From positions 40,776-104,775 of the forward strand of contig PMHJ01000034.1 of NCBI GenBank assembly GCA_003158175.1: a DNA stretch of 64,000 bases. The letters are read 5' to 3'. Below, piece by piece: positions 8,201 to 17,906 of the stretch. This DNA comes from Candidatus Cybelea septentrionalis (lineage in GTDB: Bacteria; Vulcanimicrobiota; Vulcanimicrobiia; Vulcanimicrobiales; Vulcanimicrobiaceae). Below the pieces are notes generated by a model that saw only the letters and a program-made list of their open reading frames with translations, made no database searches and was not told where the DNA came from. Within the stretch, counting starts at the first letter, position 1. Every line of letters begins with the position of its first letter. A program made the translations under genes and the position numbers.

Positions 8201-10643
8201 GCGTTTCGGTGTAGAACACCGATCCGTCCGGGTAGTAGCAACTCATGGAGCTCTCGGTTAGCGGAATAAGACTATCGTTCTCGGTGCTCTGAACGAGCTG
8301 GTTATCGGGGCTGTAGGCAAGCGTCCAGGAATAGTCGATGTTGTTTGAGTTGTCGCGACCTTTGTTGTAGGTGAGCAGATTCCCGTATGCGTCATACGTG
8401 AAATTCTGCGTCGGCGTACGCGTAACATTATTGTATTGAGCTATTGCAGCGCCTTGCTCCTGGTTGGGCAGACCAAGTCCGCAGTTCCCGCTGCCGCCGG
8501 TATAACTGATCGTGGTACTGTATCCGCTGGGCTTGGCTATTCCAGTTAGACATCCCAACGGCTCGTTGGAGTCGTCGTAATTATAGGAAAGTTGCGTAGT
8601 TTTGTTATTGCCGCTGGGGCACAGACTTTCTCCGGGCGAATTATTCCAGGTTTTGTTGTTGTTATTTGTCCAGACTGGATCGCAGTATGCCGTGATGTTG
8701 TGATTACCGTCGTGCGAATAGTAGCTCAAGGGGCTCAACGTGATCGTGGCGTTATTTACAAAGAAGTCGGTTGCCGACGGAAGCTGCATCTCGACCATGT
8801 CCCCGGACCCGCCGCTGTCGTAGCCGTAGTCTGTCGCGTTGCCGTTAGCGTCGGTCGTGGAGGTCAGATCATTGTTTGAATCCCACCCTTGGGCGGTTAC
8901 AATCCAGGGCACCCCCGAGTTCGGGTCGCCGGTCGCGTCTTGCGTTTCGGTCACCCGGTCGCTGCCGTCCAGCATCCAGATGCTGCTATGGCCGTCGGTG
9001 TCGCACATCGTCGTTAAGCCGGCGTTGACGTTATTACAAGCTGACCCGGAGCCGTAGAGGAAGTCCTGGGTGTACCAAGTTTGATAGTCGTTTGACAGGC
9101 TGGGTTGCAGAAGCGTACCGGTACCGTCCTGTGGGGCAAAGTTGAGGACGCCTTGAACCTGCCAACTCTTCAGCCTCAACGATCCGTCGACGGCGAATAG
9201 CAATGAAGAACCATCCGTTGCATCATTGGGGTAGTTCTGCCACCATGACGCCGTGCATCTCGGGCCGCATGCTTGAGCCAGGGAGCTCGTACCTGAAGAA
9301 TACGCATAGGTTTCTGGTACGTAGCCTGTCAGCGGGTTGGGTCCACTTGGATTGGTCGGCAGGGAAAATGCAGAGTTATTTCCTGGCTTGTCGACCTGAA
9401 GGAGGTTTCCACTTGTATCGTATGAGTACTGCAGTGTGGCGCCGTCCGGGCGCTTGAGGGTCATCAATTCATTTATCGACGTGCTTGGAATGACGCCAAA
9501 CTTCATGATCAGCGAATGGCCGTCGCTGTGATTTGCGTCGATTTCCGTGATGTTCTCGGAGGTGTGAGGCGTTTGCGAATAAGAGTAGGCAAATGTAATG
9601 TTGTTGAGCTGATTGCGTCCAAGGATCTCTTGGATATGTCCGGTCTTCGCCTGGGCGATGCCGCAGCCGGTCTCGGAGTCATCGGTGTGGAACCAGTACA
9701 CCGTGCCGTTGGTTTTTGTCCAGGCATACGTGCAATCGGTTCCATCCGTGGGGATCAGTGTGGCGTATTCTCCCGTGCACGGCTGCCAGGTCCCATTTCC
9801 ATTTGCCGTGTACGTGCACGCTGCGCCGTCGATGTCGTAAACGGTGATAGTGTTAGCAGCCGAGTTGTAGACAATGTTGGCATCAAAGTTGTTCGTCCAG
9901 CGGTTGCCGAAGATGGCCGGGTCGCCGCCATCGTCGCCGTTGTAGTCATGAAGCGATTGCATGTTGTAGACGCGCTGAAACGCCAGGTCGATGCCCTGCT
10001 CGTGAACGTCAACGTCCGTCGCCGCGACGACGAGGTTACCGGTGCCGACGTTTACCATCGCCTTGCCAATGCCCGGAATGGTGCGCGCCTCGTAAGTCCA
10101 CCAGTGCTCAATTCCCGTAGTTGCGGTCGATGCGGTTAGATGCTTGACGCCGCCTCCCTTACGGGGAGATGCGGATGCTGCAGAGCGAGACGAACCAGAT
10201 GCCAGTAAGGAGCGCAACGGCTCTAGGGACGGCCCCGTCGGGCTACCGCTAGACACGAGCGGCCTGACATTCGAGCGACGCATTGCAAGTGGGTCCAGGC
10301 GACGCTGACGTGGATGCAGCTCGCTGCGAGAGGGCATGGGGAAGTCTCGCCGGACACCGATTCGACCGCGAGGCCGAAGAGCGACGCGGCGCATAATCAA
10401 TTTTCCGTCGAGGGATTTGATCGGCCGCTCCATGACTGGGCGCGGTGCGTGCGTTGCTTCATAGCGGTAGACCGAACCGGTCAGTTCGGCGTACACCTTC
10501 GAAGCCGTGATGGCGGAGCGTATCGGATCGACGACTGCGCCGAGATTCGGCACGGCCTGCCTGCCGGTTGTTCCTGCCATGGCGGCACCTGAGCTCTGAG
10601 AAACCATGAGTAGCAAGAGCACTGCGGCAAGATAACGACGCAC
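5259..10643 (-). CDS. Large exported RHS/YD-repeat protein
   Basis: About 1794 residues. GTG 10643 is preferred over GTG 10664 because AGGGGGA lies six bases before it and the product then opens with a clean signal peptide (VRRYLAAVLLLLMVSQSSG). A DUF6531-like N-part (GTGNLVVAATDVDVHEQGIDLAFQRVYN in two adjacent pieces) is followed by a long series of YD repeats (YDxxGN, YDGLDRLVETV, YDSYGRVSGL). The RHS core closes with RTFDPVSGQWLTPD and DPTGYD. After that comes a unique tip of about 188 residues, the position of a toxin or adhesion module, with no recognisable catalytic motif. It probably acts as a surface or secreted polymorphic protein. A small exported gene follows it. Confidence 0.85.
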   Translation of the reverse strand: MRRYLAAVLLLLMVSQSSGAAMAGTTGRQAVPNLGAVVDPIRSAITASKVYAELTGSVYRYEATHAPRPVMERPIKSLDGKLIMRRVALRPRGRIGVRRDFPMPSRSELHPRQRRLDPLAMRRSNVRPLVSSGSPTGPSLEPLRSLLASGSSRSAASASPRKGGGVKHLTASTATTGIEHWWTYEARTIPGIGKAMVNVGTGNLVVAATDVDVHEQGIDLAFQRVYNMQSLHDYNGDDGGDPAIFGNRWTNNFDANIVYNSAANTITVYDIDGAACTYTANGNGTWQPCTGEYATLIPTDGTDCTYAWTKTNGTVYWFHTDDSETGCGIAQAKTGHIQEILGRNQLNNITFAYSYSQTPHTSENITEIDANHSDGHSLIMKFGVIPSTSINELMTLKRPDGATLQYSYDTSGNLLQVDKPGNNSAFSLPTNPSGPNPLTGYVPETYAYSSGTSSLAQACGPRCTASWWQNYPNDATDGSSLLFAVDGSLRLKSWQVQGVLNFAPQDGTGTLLQPSLSNDYQTWYTQDFLYGSGSACNNVNAGLTTMCDTDGHSSIWMLDGSDRVTETQDATGDPNSGVPWIVTAQGWDSNNDLTSTTDANGNATDYGYDSGGSGDMVEMQLPSATDFFVNNATITLSPLSYYSHDGNHNITAYCDPVWTNNNNKTWNNSPGESLCPSGNNKTTQLSYNYDDSNEPLGCLTGIAKPSGYSTTISYTGGSGNCGLGLPNQEQGAAIAQYNNVTRTPTQNFTYDAYGNLLTYNKGRDNSNNIDYSWTLAYSPDNQLVQSTENDSLIPLTESSMSCYYPDGSVFYTETPSQRHQDSDPTCPSTNTLLAGPASPQSHANAFYYDLDGDQVKTITHKGCDTNTACPGLVSQTVCNNSETSNPIGTTCKYYDGLDRLVETVAPYDTRQFSGGANYEFYSFRWMDRYIYDLSMSGGSAELTISDETGSTSRFAGYGDLYKTQEYLPQSTSMVATYNQSYPNPGWSDVRGTSFDALDRPVSKYELAYDKSNKNAVATNTYDGTGEYGLLSQTENAVQQIESYTYDGNARQETVQFSGAPLPLAGNRNYAYDPDGRTTLADSANLGILYYTYDVDGNNISVTEPSQEPAASLICYHYYGDGLREFLSVGLLTDTCSSSGNNIPFRSQPSNGGISQPSIFSYAYRNDGVLTYQQVTWGTLSDLFSWNYYPSEREETQTDPLAQQPNPGIAYTPPGNSSPGVTMQPATYSYDSYGRVSGLTLPQGYQESTLIYDTDDELAGANYGDGNGGSARPITLNARGEVLQDGTTGNLNPPTQGVTQSANGAQVGNGDYGPLLGNFYQVPPTTLQFDVRSNMTVCIPDTSWALQITTGPEMLTYDGAGRQVQTSTDPNGSGCSTPNATTTSGINYDAENHIKNVTSPNGDVTGSAVWGADGLQRENNSSGGTDDQQAHWDGNSLLFSTGSSPDVPALYLGKLGEMDLAGDIVILDRDQTGSRMSAHGYVAAPPTWMKGNYWYDGLNIGTVRNIYIAKAGKQYFIPFLAGSCNFTPSNDITYTCPSDPVAFPMKRGDGYAMLGGIVQGARTFDPVSGQWLTPDAYAGDISDPMSQKPFMWNNNNAVQFSDPTGYDAIFQGQDGSGAQPLFTDYYLGDPGYMQATPNAVLQEQEQVAKGNVPLQQMLDAAAQSYLSGPTLPNGGTTRPGTQSVSQLIQNASTYLTGQGVGATESSIAGMPALATSFSDGQTGAMAFSTTVIQIYLNDTQGNEITQDYTEVRWQWDAGGYGQMFNGGYPEYRQPFAGIPSWLPFDMINDVYEAPG

Positions 10644-10744
10644 GTGAGATCCCCCTAACTGCACCGACTGAAAGTAGTGAACGCATCGAGCGGTCGGCTA
10701 TTCATACCCTAAGCCGGCCGTCCGAGAGACCCCCCGCATTCCGA

Positions 10745-10790
10745 ACCTATTAGGCGGCTCCTTGTGGATAACTAGCATAAATGCGCTAGC
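10745..10790. promoter_or_regulatory. CTAG-rich element between divergent RHS and secretin genes
   Basis: The 270-base divergent spacer contains ACCTATTAGGCGG near 10745 and CTAGCATAAATGCGCTAG at 10772-10788. Both resemble the CTAGCCTATTTAGG-type elements found upstream of several genes later in the window. The assignment as a promoter or operator is by pattern only. Confidence 0.4.
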
Positions 10791-10912
10791 CCATATCGGT
10801 TAGCAGCCAAAGGGAACGAAGAGTCGCTCGGGAACCGTGGCCGCGTGGCATCGCCGGAGCGGCCGTTCGGCGCTTAGGAGCCAGCCGCCTGGCATCCATA
10901 CTGGGGCTGGTT

Positions 10913-13387
10913 TTGCTTCCTGGCGCCCTCTGTGTGGCGCTATTACAACCAGCCGTGAGTGCGTCGAGCCACGCGCGCGCAACACCGACGCCGACGCCCA
11001 ATCCACCGGTCGTGATTAACTTTCAGGTGATCCCTGCTCGCCGTGCTGCAGCGATATTGGCCAGCGTCTATCCCAACGCCCGCATAACCGTTGATCCACA
11101 CGCCAACGCCGTGATCGTCGTCGCTCCAGGATACGAAGAACAAGGAATGCGCACGATCGCCAGCGGGATCGACACCAAGAACCCCACCGCCACGGCGACT
11201 GACACGTACCAGCTCAAGGTTCTTTCGCCGAGCACGGTCGCGCAGCGCCTTGCCGGCGTTTTTCCACAAGCGCGCGTTTTGGTCGCCCCGAATCGGACGA
11301 TCATCATTTTGGCGTCGCCGACAGACATGTCCCAGATAAAGGCGATCGTCGCGGCAATCGACACCGCGCCGCCAACGCCAACGCCTAAACCTCGCTATCC
11401 CGCCGAGGCCGTGCGGGTCACGCAACGTAATGTAAAGCAGGTAGCGCATGCGGTTGCCAACGAGGCACCAAATGTACGCGTGGCCATCTCCGGGAGCGAG
11501 ATTCTCTTGTCGGGTCCGCCGGATGACGTTGACCATGCGAAGCAACTCATCGCCCAGCTCGACGTACCGCAGATGGGAACGCAATACACCGAAGTCTATC
11601 GGCTTAAGTACATCGATGCGGGTTCGGTCGCCGATCTCTTCCGGCGGTCGTTCTCGAATCTTCCGATCGCCGTTGACGGCGACCTCAACGCGATTACCGT
11701 ATCCTCGAACTTGACGGTGCAACGCCGGATTGCCGATGCAATTAGCCAGCTCGACGTGCCGCCGCAAGGAACTCAGGGCGGCGGCGAAAACGGCGGCCCG
11801 GCGGCATCCGGCATCGAGGTGGTCGAGTTGAAAGCCGCCGTACCGGGGTTGCAAGGCGGCATTTCCACGACGGCAACCGACGTAGCCAATACCGTAACCC
11901 AGGCGCTTCAAGGCTCTGGTGGCGACTTGCACATCGTCGTGCCGCCCAATTCGACCGAGCTGGTGCTCACAGGAAGCCCCTACAGCATTAAGTTGGCCAA
12001 GGAGCTCATCGATAAGCTCGACCGTCCCCAAACAATGGTCGCCATGGACACCGAGGTGCTGGAGGTCGACGAAGGTACGATCAAACAACTCGGGCTTCAG
12101 TTCCCGACGGCAGCGGTCAGCACCACGTTTACGGAAGTGGCGCCCGTCTATCCGTCGGGCAGCGCGATGGCTGGGCAGCAGATCCCGTATCTCAACTTCT
12201 TCCCGCTGATTCGTAGCCCGATCTCCTTCGAGGCCGAACTCAGCTTCCTCATTGCCAACAACAAAGCCAGAATTCTCGAGGACCCGCGCATCACGACGGT
12301 TTCAGGCCGCACCGCGTCGCTGCGCGCGGGCGAAACGGTGAATATCCTTACAACCACCGGCGGCGGAACCGGCACCGTCGCGACGACTCAAGTCCAGAGC
12401 TTCCAAACCGGCGTAACTTTAGATATCACGCCGATCGTCAATGACGGCGACTACATCACTGTAACACTGCATCCGACGGTCAACTCCATCGCCGCGATCA
12501 GCGCCGCCGGCGTTCCCAACATCCAGACGCGCGATACGACCACGACGGTGGGGCTGCACGACGGCCAGACGATCGTCATCGCCGGACTGATCGAAGACAT
12601 GGACTCGCTCTCGGTGCAGAAGATCCCGTTCCTGGGGGACATTCCGTTGCTCGGGCGAGCGCTCTTCACGTATCAGAACGTCCAGAAGACCCGCAACGAG
12701 CTCATCGTGACGGTCACACCCCATATCGTGAGAGCGGGTGAGAGCGGCGGTATTGGATCGACGAAACTTGGACTTCCGCGCCCGGAAAATCTTCCGACCC
12801 TTCCGCCTGACGCGCAACTTCCGCCTCCAAGGCGCCTGGCTACCGAACCGCTGCAGGAACCGACTATGAGCCCGGAGCGAGCGCGTGAGCCCGCACCCGT
12901 CAATGCCCCACCGCTTCCGGCGATGCGTCCGCAGTCAAACACTCCGCCGCCCGGCGGTGTGACGACGGCAACGCCTTCTCCTGTCTCGTCACCTGTCGGC
13001 CTCACGCCGTTGCCCTTGCCGTCGGCGTTTTCACAAACCAACGTCTACACGTTTGGCCAGCCGCCGCAGAACAACTATGCCGCGCCCAACGGCGCGCCAC
13101 AGATCTTTTACGTCCAAGTCTCCCCCTCGGTGGTCAAGAACGGCCAGATGACGAGCATCGCCGCAATCACCACGACGAACGTCGCGCAACTCACCTTTGG
13201 CCCCAATGCGCTGCTTCCGATGACAACGCTGCAAAGCGTTGGCCCCGGTCAGTGGCAGGGCAGCTTCCCGTTCTCCGCCGCCGGGCTGCCGATCGGCCAG
13301 GCCAACGTCACGTTAACTCTTACTGCTACAACCGGCATGGGGTCTACAGTCAGCTTGCCGGTTCCGCTCTCATTGCTGGGGCCATGA
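10913..13387 (+). CDS. Secretin (type II/IV pilus-like outer-membrane channel)
   Basis: At least 824 residues. Five consecutive N-domain (NolW/N1-like) repeats, each ending in an IDT/LDVP-type strand, fill residues 30-390. The secretin channel follows (about 395-620), with EAELSFLIANNKARILEDPR and the signature VPNIQTRDTTTTVGLHDGQT then VIAGLI. After a Pro-rich linker, a beta-sandwich-like C-terminal domain of about 100 residues is present. The frame stays open upstream of the TTG at 10913 and encodes hydrophobic residues (LASILGLVLLPGALCVALL), so translation probably begins earlier. TAGGAG at 10875-10880 precedes in-frame CTG 10889. No pilus or secretion partner genes are nearby. The stop overlaps the next start (ATGA). 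Confidence 0.9.
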   Translation: MLPGALCVALLQPAVSASSHARATPTPTPNPPVVINFQVIPARRAAAILASVYPNARITVDPHANAVIVVAPGYEEQGMRTIASGIDTKNPTATATDTYQLKVLSPSTVAQRLAGVFPQARVLVAPNRTIIILASPTDMSQIKAIVAAIDTAPPTPTPKPRYPAEAVRVTQRNVKQVAHAVANEAPNVRVAISGSEILLSGPPDDVDHAKQLIAQLDVPQMGTQYTEVYRLKYIDAGSVADLFRRSFSNLPIAVDGDLNAITVSSNLTVQRRIADAISQLDVPPQGTQGGGENGGPAASGIEVVELKAAVPGLQGGISTTATDVANTVTQALQGSGGDLHIVVPPNSTELVLTGSPYSIKLAKELIDKLDRPQTMVAMDTEVLEVDEGTIKQLGLQFPTAAVSTTFTEVAPVYPSGSAMAGQQIPYLNFFPLIRSPISFEAELSFLIANNKARILEDPRITTVSGRTASLRAGETVNILTTTGGGTGTVATTQVQSFQTGVTLDITPIVNDGDYITVTLHPTVNSIAAISAAGVPNIQTRDTTTTVGLHDGQTIVIAGLIEDMDSLSVQKIPFLGDIPLLGRALFTYQNVQKTRNELIVTVTPHIVRAGESGGIGSTKLGLPRPENLPTLPPDAQLPPPRRLATEPLQEPTMSPERAREPAPVNAPPLPAMRPQSNTPPPGGVTTATPSPVSSPVGLTPLPLPSAFSQTNVYTFGQPPQNNYAAPNGAPQIFYVQVSPSVVKNGQMTSIAAITTTNVAQLTFGPNALLPMTTLQSVGPGQWQGSFPFSAAGLPIGQANVTLTLTATTGMGSTVSLPVPLSLLGP

Positions 13388-14077
13388 TGAAAACAACTCT
13401 TCCGCGCTACTGGTTTGCCCTAACGCTCTTTGCAACCGCGGTCGCCTGCACAAAGCTCGATCTCGGCGGCAGCGGACCCGTTCCGACGCCAACGTCGTCC
13501 TCGACGGCATCCCCAACACCGAGCGTATGCGGTACGCCGGCTGCGGGCTCCAACCTCGTCGTCGTTGCCATGGGAAACAATATCGGCGCCGTCACCGTCG
13601 CAAAATATGGCATCATCAACGGCTACACCGTGCTGCAGAACGGCAGTTTTTCGAACAAGGCTACACTGATCGACGAGTGGCTCAACCAGGGCGTGCTCTC
13701 ACCGATCACTTCGAACAACATCCTGCAGTTCACCAACGTCGATACGGGCGGGGCGCAGCATTCGGCAGTCGGGTTCAAAGGCAATGTGTTTCCGCCGATT
13801 CCCTACACGTTTCCCAGCGCGGCGGCATCGCCAGTGGCGACGGCAGTGAGTACCAGTACCCTATGGTCGACTGGGGCGCGTGGACGCGCCGACGTATCAG
13901 CAATGCTATTCGCAAGCCTTCACGCTGACGGCCGGAACGTACTACTTTGGCGATCTGGACTATTATAATCTCTCCAACTTCCGCGACGCGTTGATCGTTG
14001 GGACGCCTACGCCAGCGCCAAGGCTGACGCACACCAGCATAATAAGGCAAGAAAGCAGCTACATCTCAAGACACTAG
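13384..14077 (+). pseudogene. Lipoprotein coupled to the secretin, frameshifted near its end
   Basis: It starts at ATG 13384 (or 13387), overlapping the secretin stop, so the two are translationally coupled. The product opens with a lipoprotein signal (ALTLFATAVACTKLDLG) and a Pro/Ser/Thr linker. The first frame ends at 13968 with an unlikely tail, while the next frame from about 13870 continues sensibly (DAPTYQQCYSQAFTLTAGTYYFGDLDYYN) to a stop at 14077. A one- or two-base indel near 13860-13880 (GGGGCGCGTGG) explains this. It may be a pilotin-like or substrate partner of the secretin. Whether the frameshift is real or a sequencing error is open. Confidence 0.6.
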
Positions 14078-15066
14078 ATCGGTTATGTTCAGACCTTCGA
14101 GTTCGATACAGAGGCGGTCGTACTGTCATCAATCGGCGCACGATGCGGAAAATGTTTTTACGCGAATGGAAAGTGGACTAGCCTGGCTAACACGCAGCTC
14201 ATCTTCCCAGACCCCCAACGTGCCGATGCAAGATACTTGTGGTTTCAGCTTAACGATGAAGGGCGATGGCCTCGGTCGGAACGGGCCAACCGTTTATCAA
14301 GCCATCTGACGTAAGGGAACATCGAGTACTCCTGCCGACCCTGGTGGAACAACAGCGTATCGTTGCGATACTCAACCGAGCCGACGGAATATATAGGAAG
14401 CGGCGGGCCTCGCTGGAAAAGCTAGGGCAGCTAGAGTGGTCAGTGTTTTTTACGACATTTGACTTCGTCAGCATTCCGCGCCGTAGACTAGACGAGTTAG
14501 TGGAGGTAGAAGTGGGCCTCGTCGATCCAAGAAAGGAAGCGTACGGCGATTTACCACACATCGCGCCGCAACATATAATACGCGATACAGGCGAGCTACT
14601 GCCCTACCGCACAGCTCGCGAGGATGGCGTTACTAGTGGGAAGTTCCTTTTCGACAACGGATGTGTCCTCTATAGCAAAATACGCCCAAACCTAAACAAG
14701 GTGACGCTCGCGCCTGAGAAGGGTATTTGCAGCGCCGACATGTACGTGATACGACCGAAGCCAGGCTTGGCGACTCGCGAGTTCATTTGGTTTTTGTTAA
14801 GAAGCATTGATTTCCTGAATCACGCCTTGGCATTGTCGGACCGCGCCAACATTCCAAAGATAAATCGCGAGCAACTGCTGAGCTACCTCGCTCCCGCGCC
14901 GGATATCTACTTGCAGAGGAAGTTTGCGATGCACCTGGCAGCAATCGAGACGCTGGTGACGCGGTGCCGTACGCAGCTCGTGCATGCGGAAGCATTGCTA
15001 AGGTCGATCAAGAACGACGTATTTTCGACTGAACGTGGGCATTCCGTTCTAGAAGGGTGCCCTTGA
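14078..15066 (+). pseudogene. hsdS: HsdS remnant: Type I restriction specificity subunit, 5'-truncated and frameshifted
   Basis: From 14078 one frame reads the middle of a first target-recognition domain (EAVVLSSIGARCGKCFYANG, then NTQLIFPDP). Near 14270 it must shift frame to continue with GTGQPFIKPSDVREHRVLLP and TLVEQQRIVAIL. The latter is the standard end of TRD1 plus its conserved helix. A second TRD and final helix run to 15066. The N-terminal 60 or so residues are missing, replaced by the end of the preceding lipoprotein gene. HsdS subunits give Type I enzymes their DNA sequence specificity. No HsdM methylase gene is present, so this copy is not expected to function. Confidence 0.85.
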
Positions 15067-15130
15067 CCTTCGATGTCTTGCAAGCTCCGCGGTCGGCGCT
15101 TGTTAAGACCATTGAAGGTATGTAGTTTAG

Positions 15131-16909
15131 GTGTCCCAGTTCAGCTTTTTGTCGCCATATTTTGCTGAAGTACTGGAGCACGCAGAAAAGGCCTAATCGC
15201 TCGCTCATGCAGACCCACGCGGTTCGTGCTTCTATGCTCGCCTCGCGCTAGAGGTAGCGGTTAACTGGATTTACAATCACGACGTTACGCTGCGTGACCC
15301 GTATGAGGCGACGCTGGCGGCTCGAATCCACGAAACAACGTTCCGACAACTCGTTGGTAACGGACTTGTTGCGAAAGCCCGCGTTATTAAGGACTTAGGT
15401 AACAGGGCCGCTCACGATAAGGTTAGGATTTCGCAAGCGGAAGCTATTGCAGCTGTGCGCGAGTTATTCCATTTCTCATATTGGTTAGCTCGGACGTATT
15501 TGCCTCGAACAAAAGTCGATCCAAAGCTGGCGTGTTCAGTTGAATCGCTTCCGCGAGTCAGCACGATTGCGTCCACGACGCTTTCGGAACTAAAGGCCGT
15601 AGCTGCAAAATATTTCGAAAGGGTCGAGGCAGAGGAAACAGCACAGGCGGAGCGCTTCGCATCGGAAACGGAACGCGCCAGGCTCGAAGTCGAAGTCGCC
15701 AGGCTACGGGCCGAGATCGCTCATGTTAAGACAGAAAATGCTAAGACCCTCGACACCCACGACTACGACGAAGCAGCGACTCGCGACTTGTTTATCGATT
15801 TGTTGCTGCGGGAAGCCGGTTGGACGTTCGTAAAGCCCGGACATGACACGGAGTACCCCGTCACCGGCATGCCGACAAAGAAGGGCGACGGTTTCGTAGA
15901 CTATGTTCTGTGGGGGGATGACGGTAAACCCTTGGGCCTTGTAGAGGCCAAGCGGACCCGTCGGGATGGCCGTGAGGGGCAGCAGCAGGCACGGCTTTAT
16001 GCAGACTGTCTTGAAGCAAAGTTTGGCCAGCGCCCGATCATATTTTACACAAATGGCTACGAGCATTGGATTTGGGACGACCGGCGCTACCCACCGCGAC
16101 CGATTCAAGGATTTTTGACGAAGGACCAGCTCGAACTGGCGATTCAGCGCCGCACGATCCGAAAGCCGTTAGCAATGGAGCGGATCGACCGCACGATAGT
16201 TGACCGGCACTACCAAGAGCGTGCAATCCGGCGCATTTGTGAAGCCTTCGAGCGGGACAGCTCACGTAAGGGTTTGCTTGTCATGGCGACGGGGGCCGGG
16301 AAGACGCGAACGGTAGCGGCGCTAGCCGATCTGCTGATGCGAGCGAACTGGGTCCGCCGCGTCCTATTTTTGGCGGACCGCACTGCGCTCGTGAATCAGG
16401 CAGGTACTGCTTTCAAGAAGCATCTGCCTTCCTCGTCTCCCGTTAACCTCGTAACGGACAAGACGTCAACCGGGCGAGTTTATGTGTCCACATACCCCAC
16501 TATGATGGGACTTATCGACGAGACAGTTGATCAGAAGCGCCGATTTGGCAACGGGTATTTCCAGCTTATTGTCATCGATGAGGCGCACAGGTCGATCTAC
16601 CGCAAGTATGGAGCCATATTCGATTACTTCGATAGTTTGTTGATCGGGCTCACTGCTACGCCGAAAGACGAGGTGGATAGAGATACGTACCGTCTCTTTG
16701 ACCTTGAAAGAGGCGTGCCGACTGATGCGTATGGTCTTGAGGAGGCCGTCAAGGACCATTATCTCGTCCCGCCAAGAGCCGTGTCCGTACCAATCAAGTT
16801 TCCGCAGGAGGGAATAACTTACAGCGATCTCACGGAGTCAGAAAAGGAGGAGTGGGACGCTATCGAGTCACGGTTAAGGTGGTGGAGCGCCCGAGAAGTT
16901 TTTCAATAA
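15131..16909 (+). pseudogene. hsdR: HsdR remnant: Type I restriction motor subunit, stop codon plus 3' truncation
   Basis: GTG 15131 opens SQFSFLSPYFAEVLEHAEKA, hits an in-frame TAA at 15194, and the same frame then continues without break (DPRGSCFYARLALEVAVNW, RVIKDLGNRAAHD, AAVRELFHFSYWLARTY), matching the DUF4145-like N-domain of HsdR. A nuclease domain (GDGFVDYVLWG, LGLVEAKRT) and the SF2 helicase motifs (ATGAGKT, VIDEAHRS, GLTATP) follow. Homology ends near 16865 (EEWDAIES), about half the normal length of some 1000 residues, exactly where the opposite-strand ATPase gene also breaks off. A restart at GTG 15455 would give a 484-residue fragment. Confidence 0.88.
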
Positions 16910-17510
16910 CCGAGGCGGCCTCAACTACGACGTGCTCGCAATTGTCGATCACGAGCAGCACGCGACGCGAACGGAGGCGGTGCGCGATCTCGGTTAGGCC
17001 GTCGTCGCCCCGCAGCTGAACATTGAGCCGTGCCGCAATCTGGGATCGCACGAGATCTCCGCCGCGCAGCGGCAATAAATCAACGAGCCACATCGCATCA
17101 TACAAATGCTCCACCCGTCGCGCCACTTCGATCGCGATTCTCGTCTTTCCGACCCCGCCCGTTCCCGTAATCGTTAGCAGCCGGTGCGCGGCGAGCAGGT
17201 TTTGAAGCTCGTGGATTTCGCTGCGCTCGATGAAGGAAGTCAACGATTCCGGCAGGACTGAATCATCGGGACGCTGACGCCGGCGGGCCTGTGCCGCGGC
17301 GGCCTCAAACTCCCTGCGCGTCAACTCCGGCATGCCCAACGCATCCGAAATGGCGTCGACGGTGTCGCGGTGCGGCGCGCGGCGAATGCCCTGCTCAAGC
17401 GCCGCGATCGCACCGACGCTTAAGCCGGCTCGTTCTGCCAAGCCTTCCTGGGAGCACCCAGCTGCTCGCCGATACTGCCTGAGCAGCTCACCAAATCTTG
17501 TCTCGGCCAT
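16860..17510 (-). pseudogene. XRE-HTH plus NB-ARC-type ATPase regulator, C-terminally truncated
   Basis: ATG 17510 begins MAETRFGELLRQYRRAAGCS, a Cro/C1 HTH over residues 5-60. A linker leads to an ATPase domain with P-loop TITGTGGVGKTR and a Walker B strand RVLLVIDNCEHV. This is the layout of AfsR/LuxR-type regulators (XRE, NB-ARC, winged helix, TPR), which are usually 700-1000 residues. This copy stops after about 216 residues, at the junction with the truncated hsdR gene. The two genes were evidently joined by a deletion or recombination. The remaining HTH and partial ATPase are unlikely to be functional. Confidence 0.8.
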
Positions 17511-17873
17511 AGCGGAAGGCACGATTTCCGCACGCCGACGACGGTGCCTTGCGCAACGGGCGATCCTGGAGCTTTTTCGCTGATTTCGTAAGAGGCCTTT
17601 GCGCTTGCCCCGCACAAGCGCTCATCGGGCGCCACGCATGCATTACTCGGGCTTTCTATCCGCAGATCATAGTCGGAGCTTCCACCAGGTGACCGGTATC
17701 TTTCGCGGCTCGAGCGATTGCTATACGATTTGTCGTTAAGCATCTCTCGTGGAAGCCCAAGCGCCAAACTCCGTACAGCGTAAGGGATATCGTCCAGTCG
17801 GCGACTCGAAGCTTGATCCCTTACGTGGAATGTAAATTTCGTCAATTCCGGTCCCGGTGCCACAGGACGGGGA
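17511..17873. other. Upstream region of the truncated ATPase gene, no gene seen
   Basis: About 360 bases. Nothing protein-like is visible on either strand and no strong repeat or hairpin is found before the inverted repeat at 17874. Confidence 0.4.
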
Positions 17874-17906
17874 CTCAAAAAGTCTTATAAAATAATACTT
17901 TTTGAG
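17874..17906 (-). terminator. Hairpin after the tRNA-Ala relic
   Basis: CTCAAAAAGT at 17874-17883 and ACTTTTTGAG at 17897-17906 form a perfect 10-bp stem with an AT-rich loop. It sits immediately downstream, on the minus strand, of the tRNA-Ala 3' fragment, as expected for the original tRNA terminator. Confidence 0.6.

Noticed and set aside
9516-10139. 207-codon plus-strand frame inside the RHS gene
   Set aside because: Shadow of the RHS coding sequence; no domain, no ribosome site.
10943-12088. 381-codon minus-strand frame inside the secretin gene
   Set aside because: Low-complexity Arg/Gly/His composition, and it lies opposite clear secretin domains.
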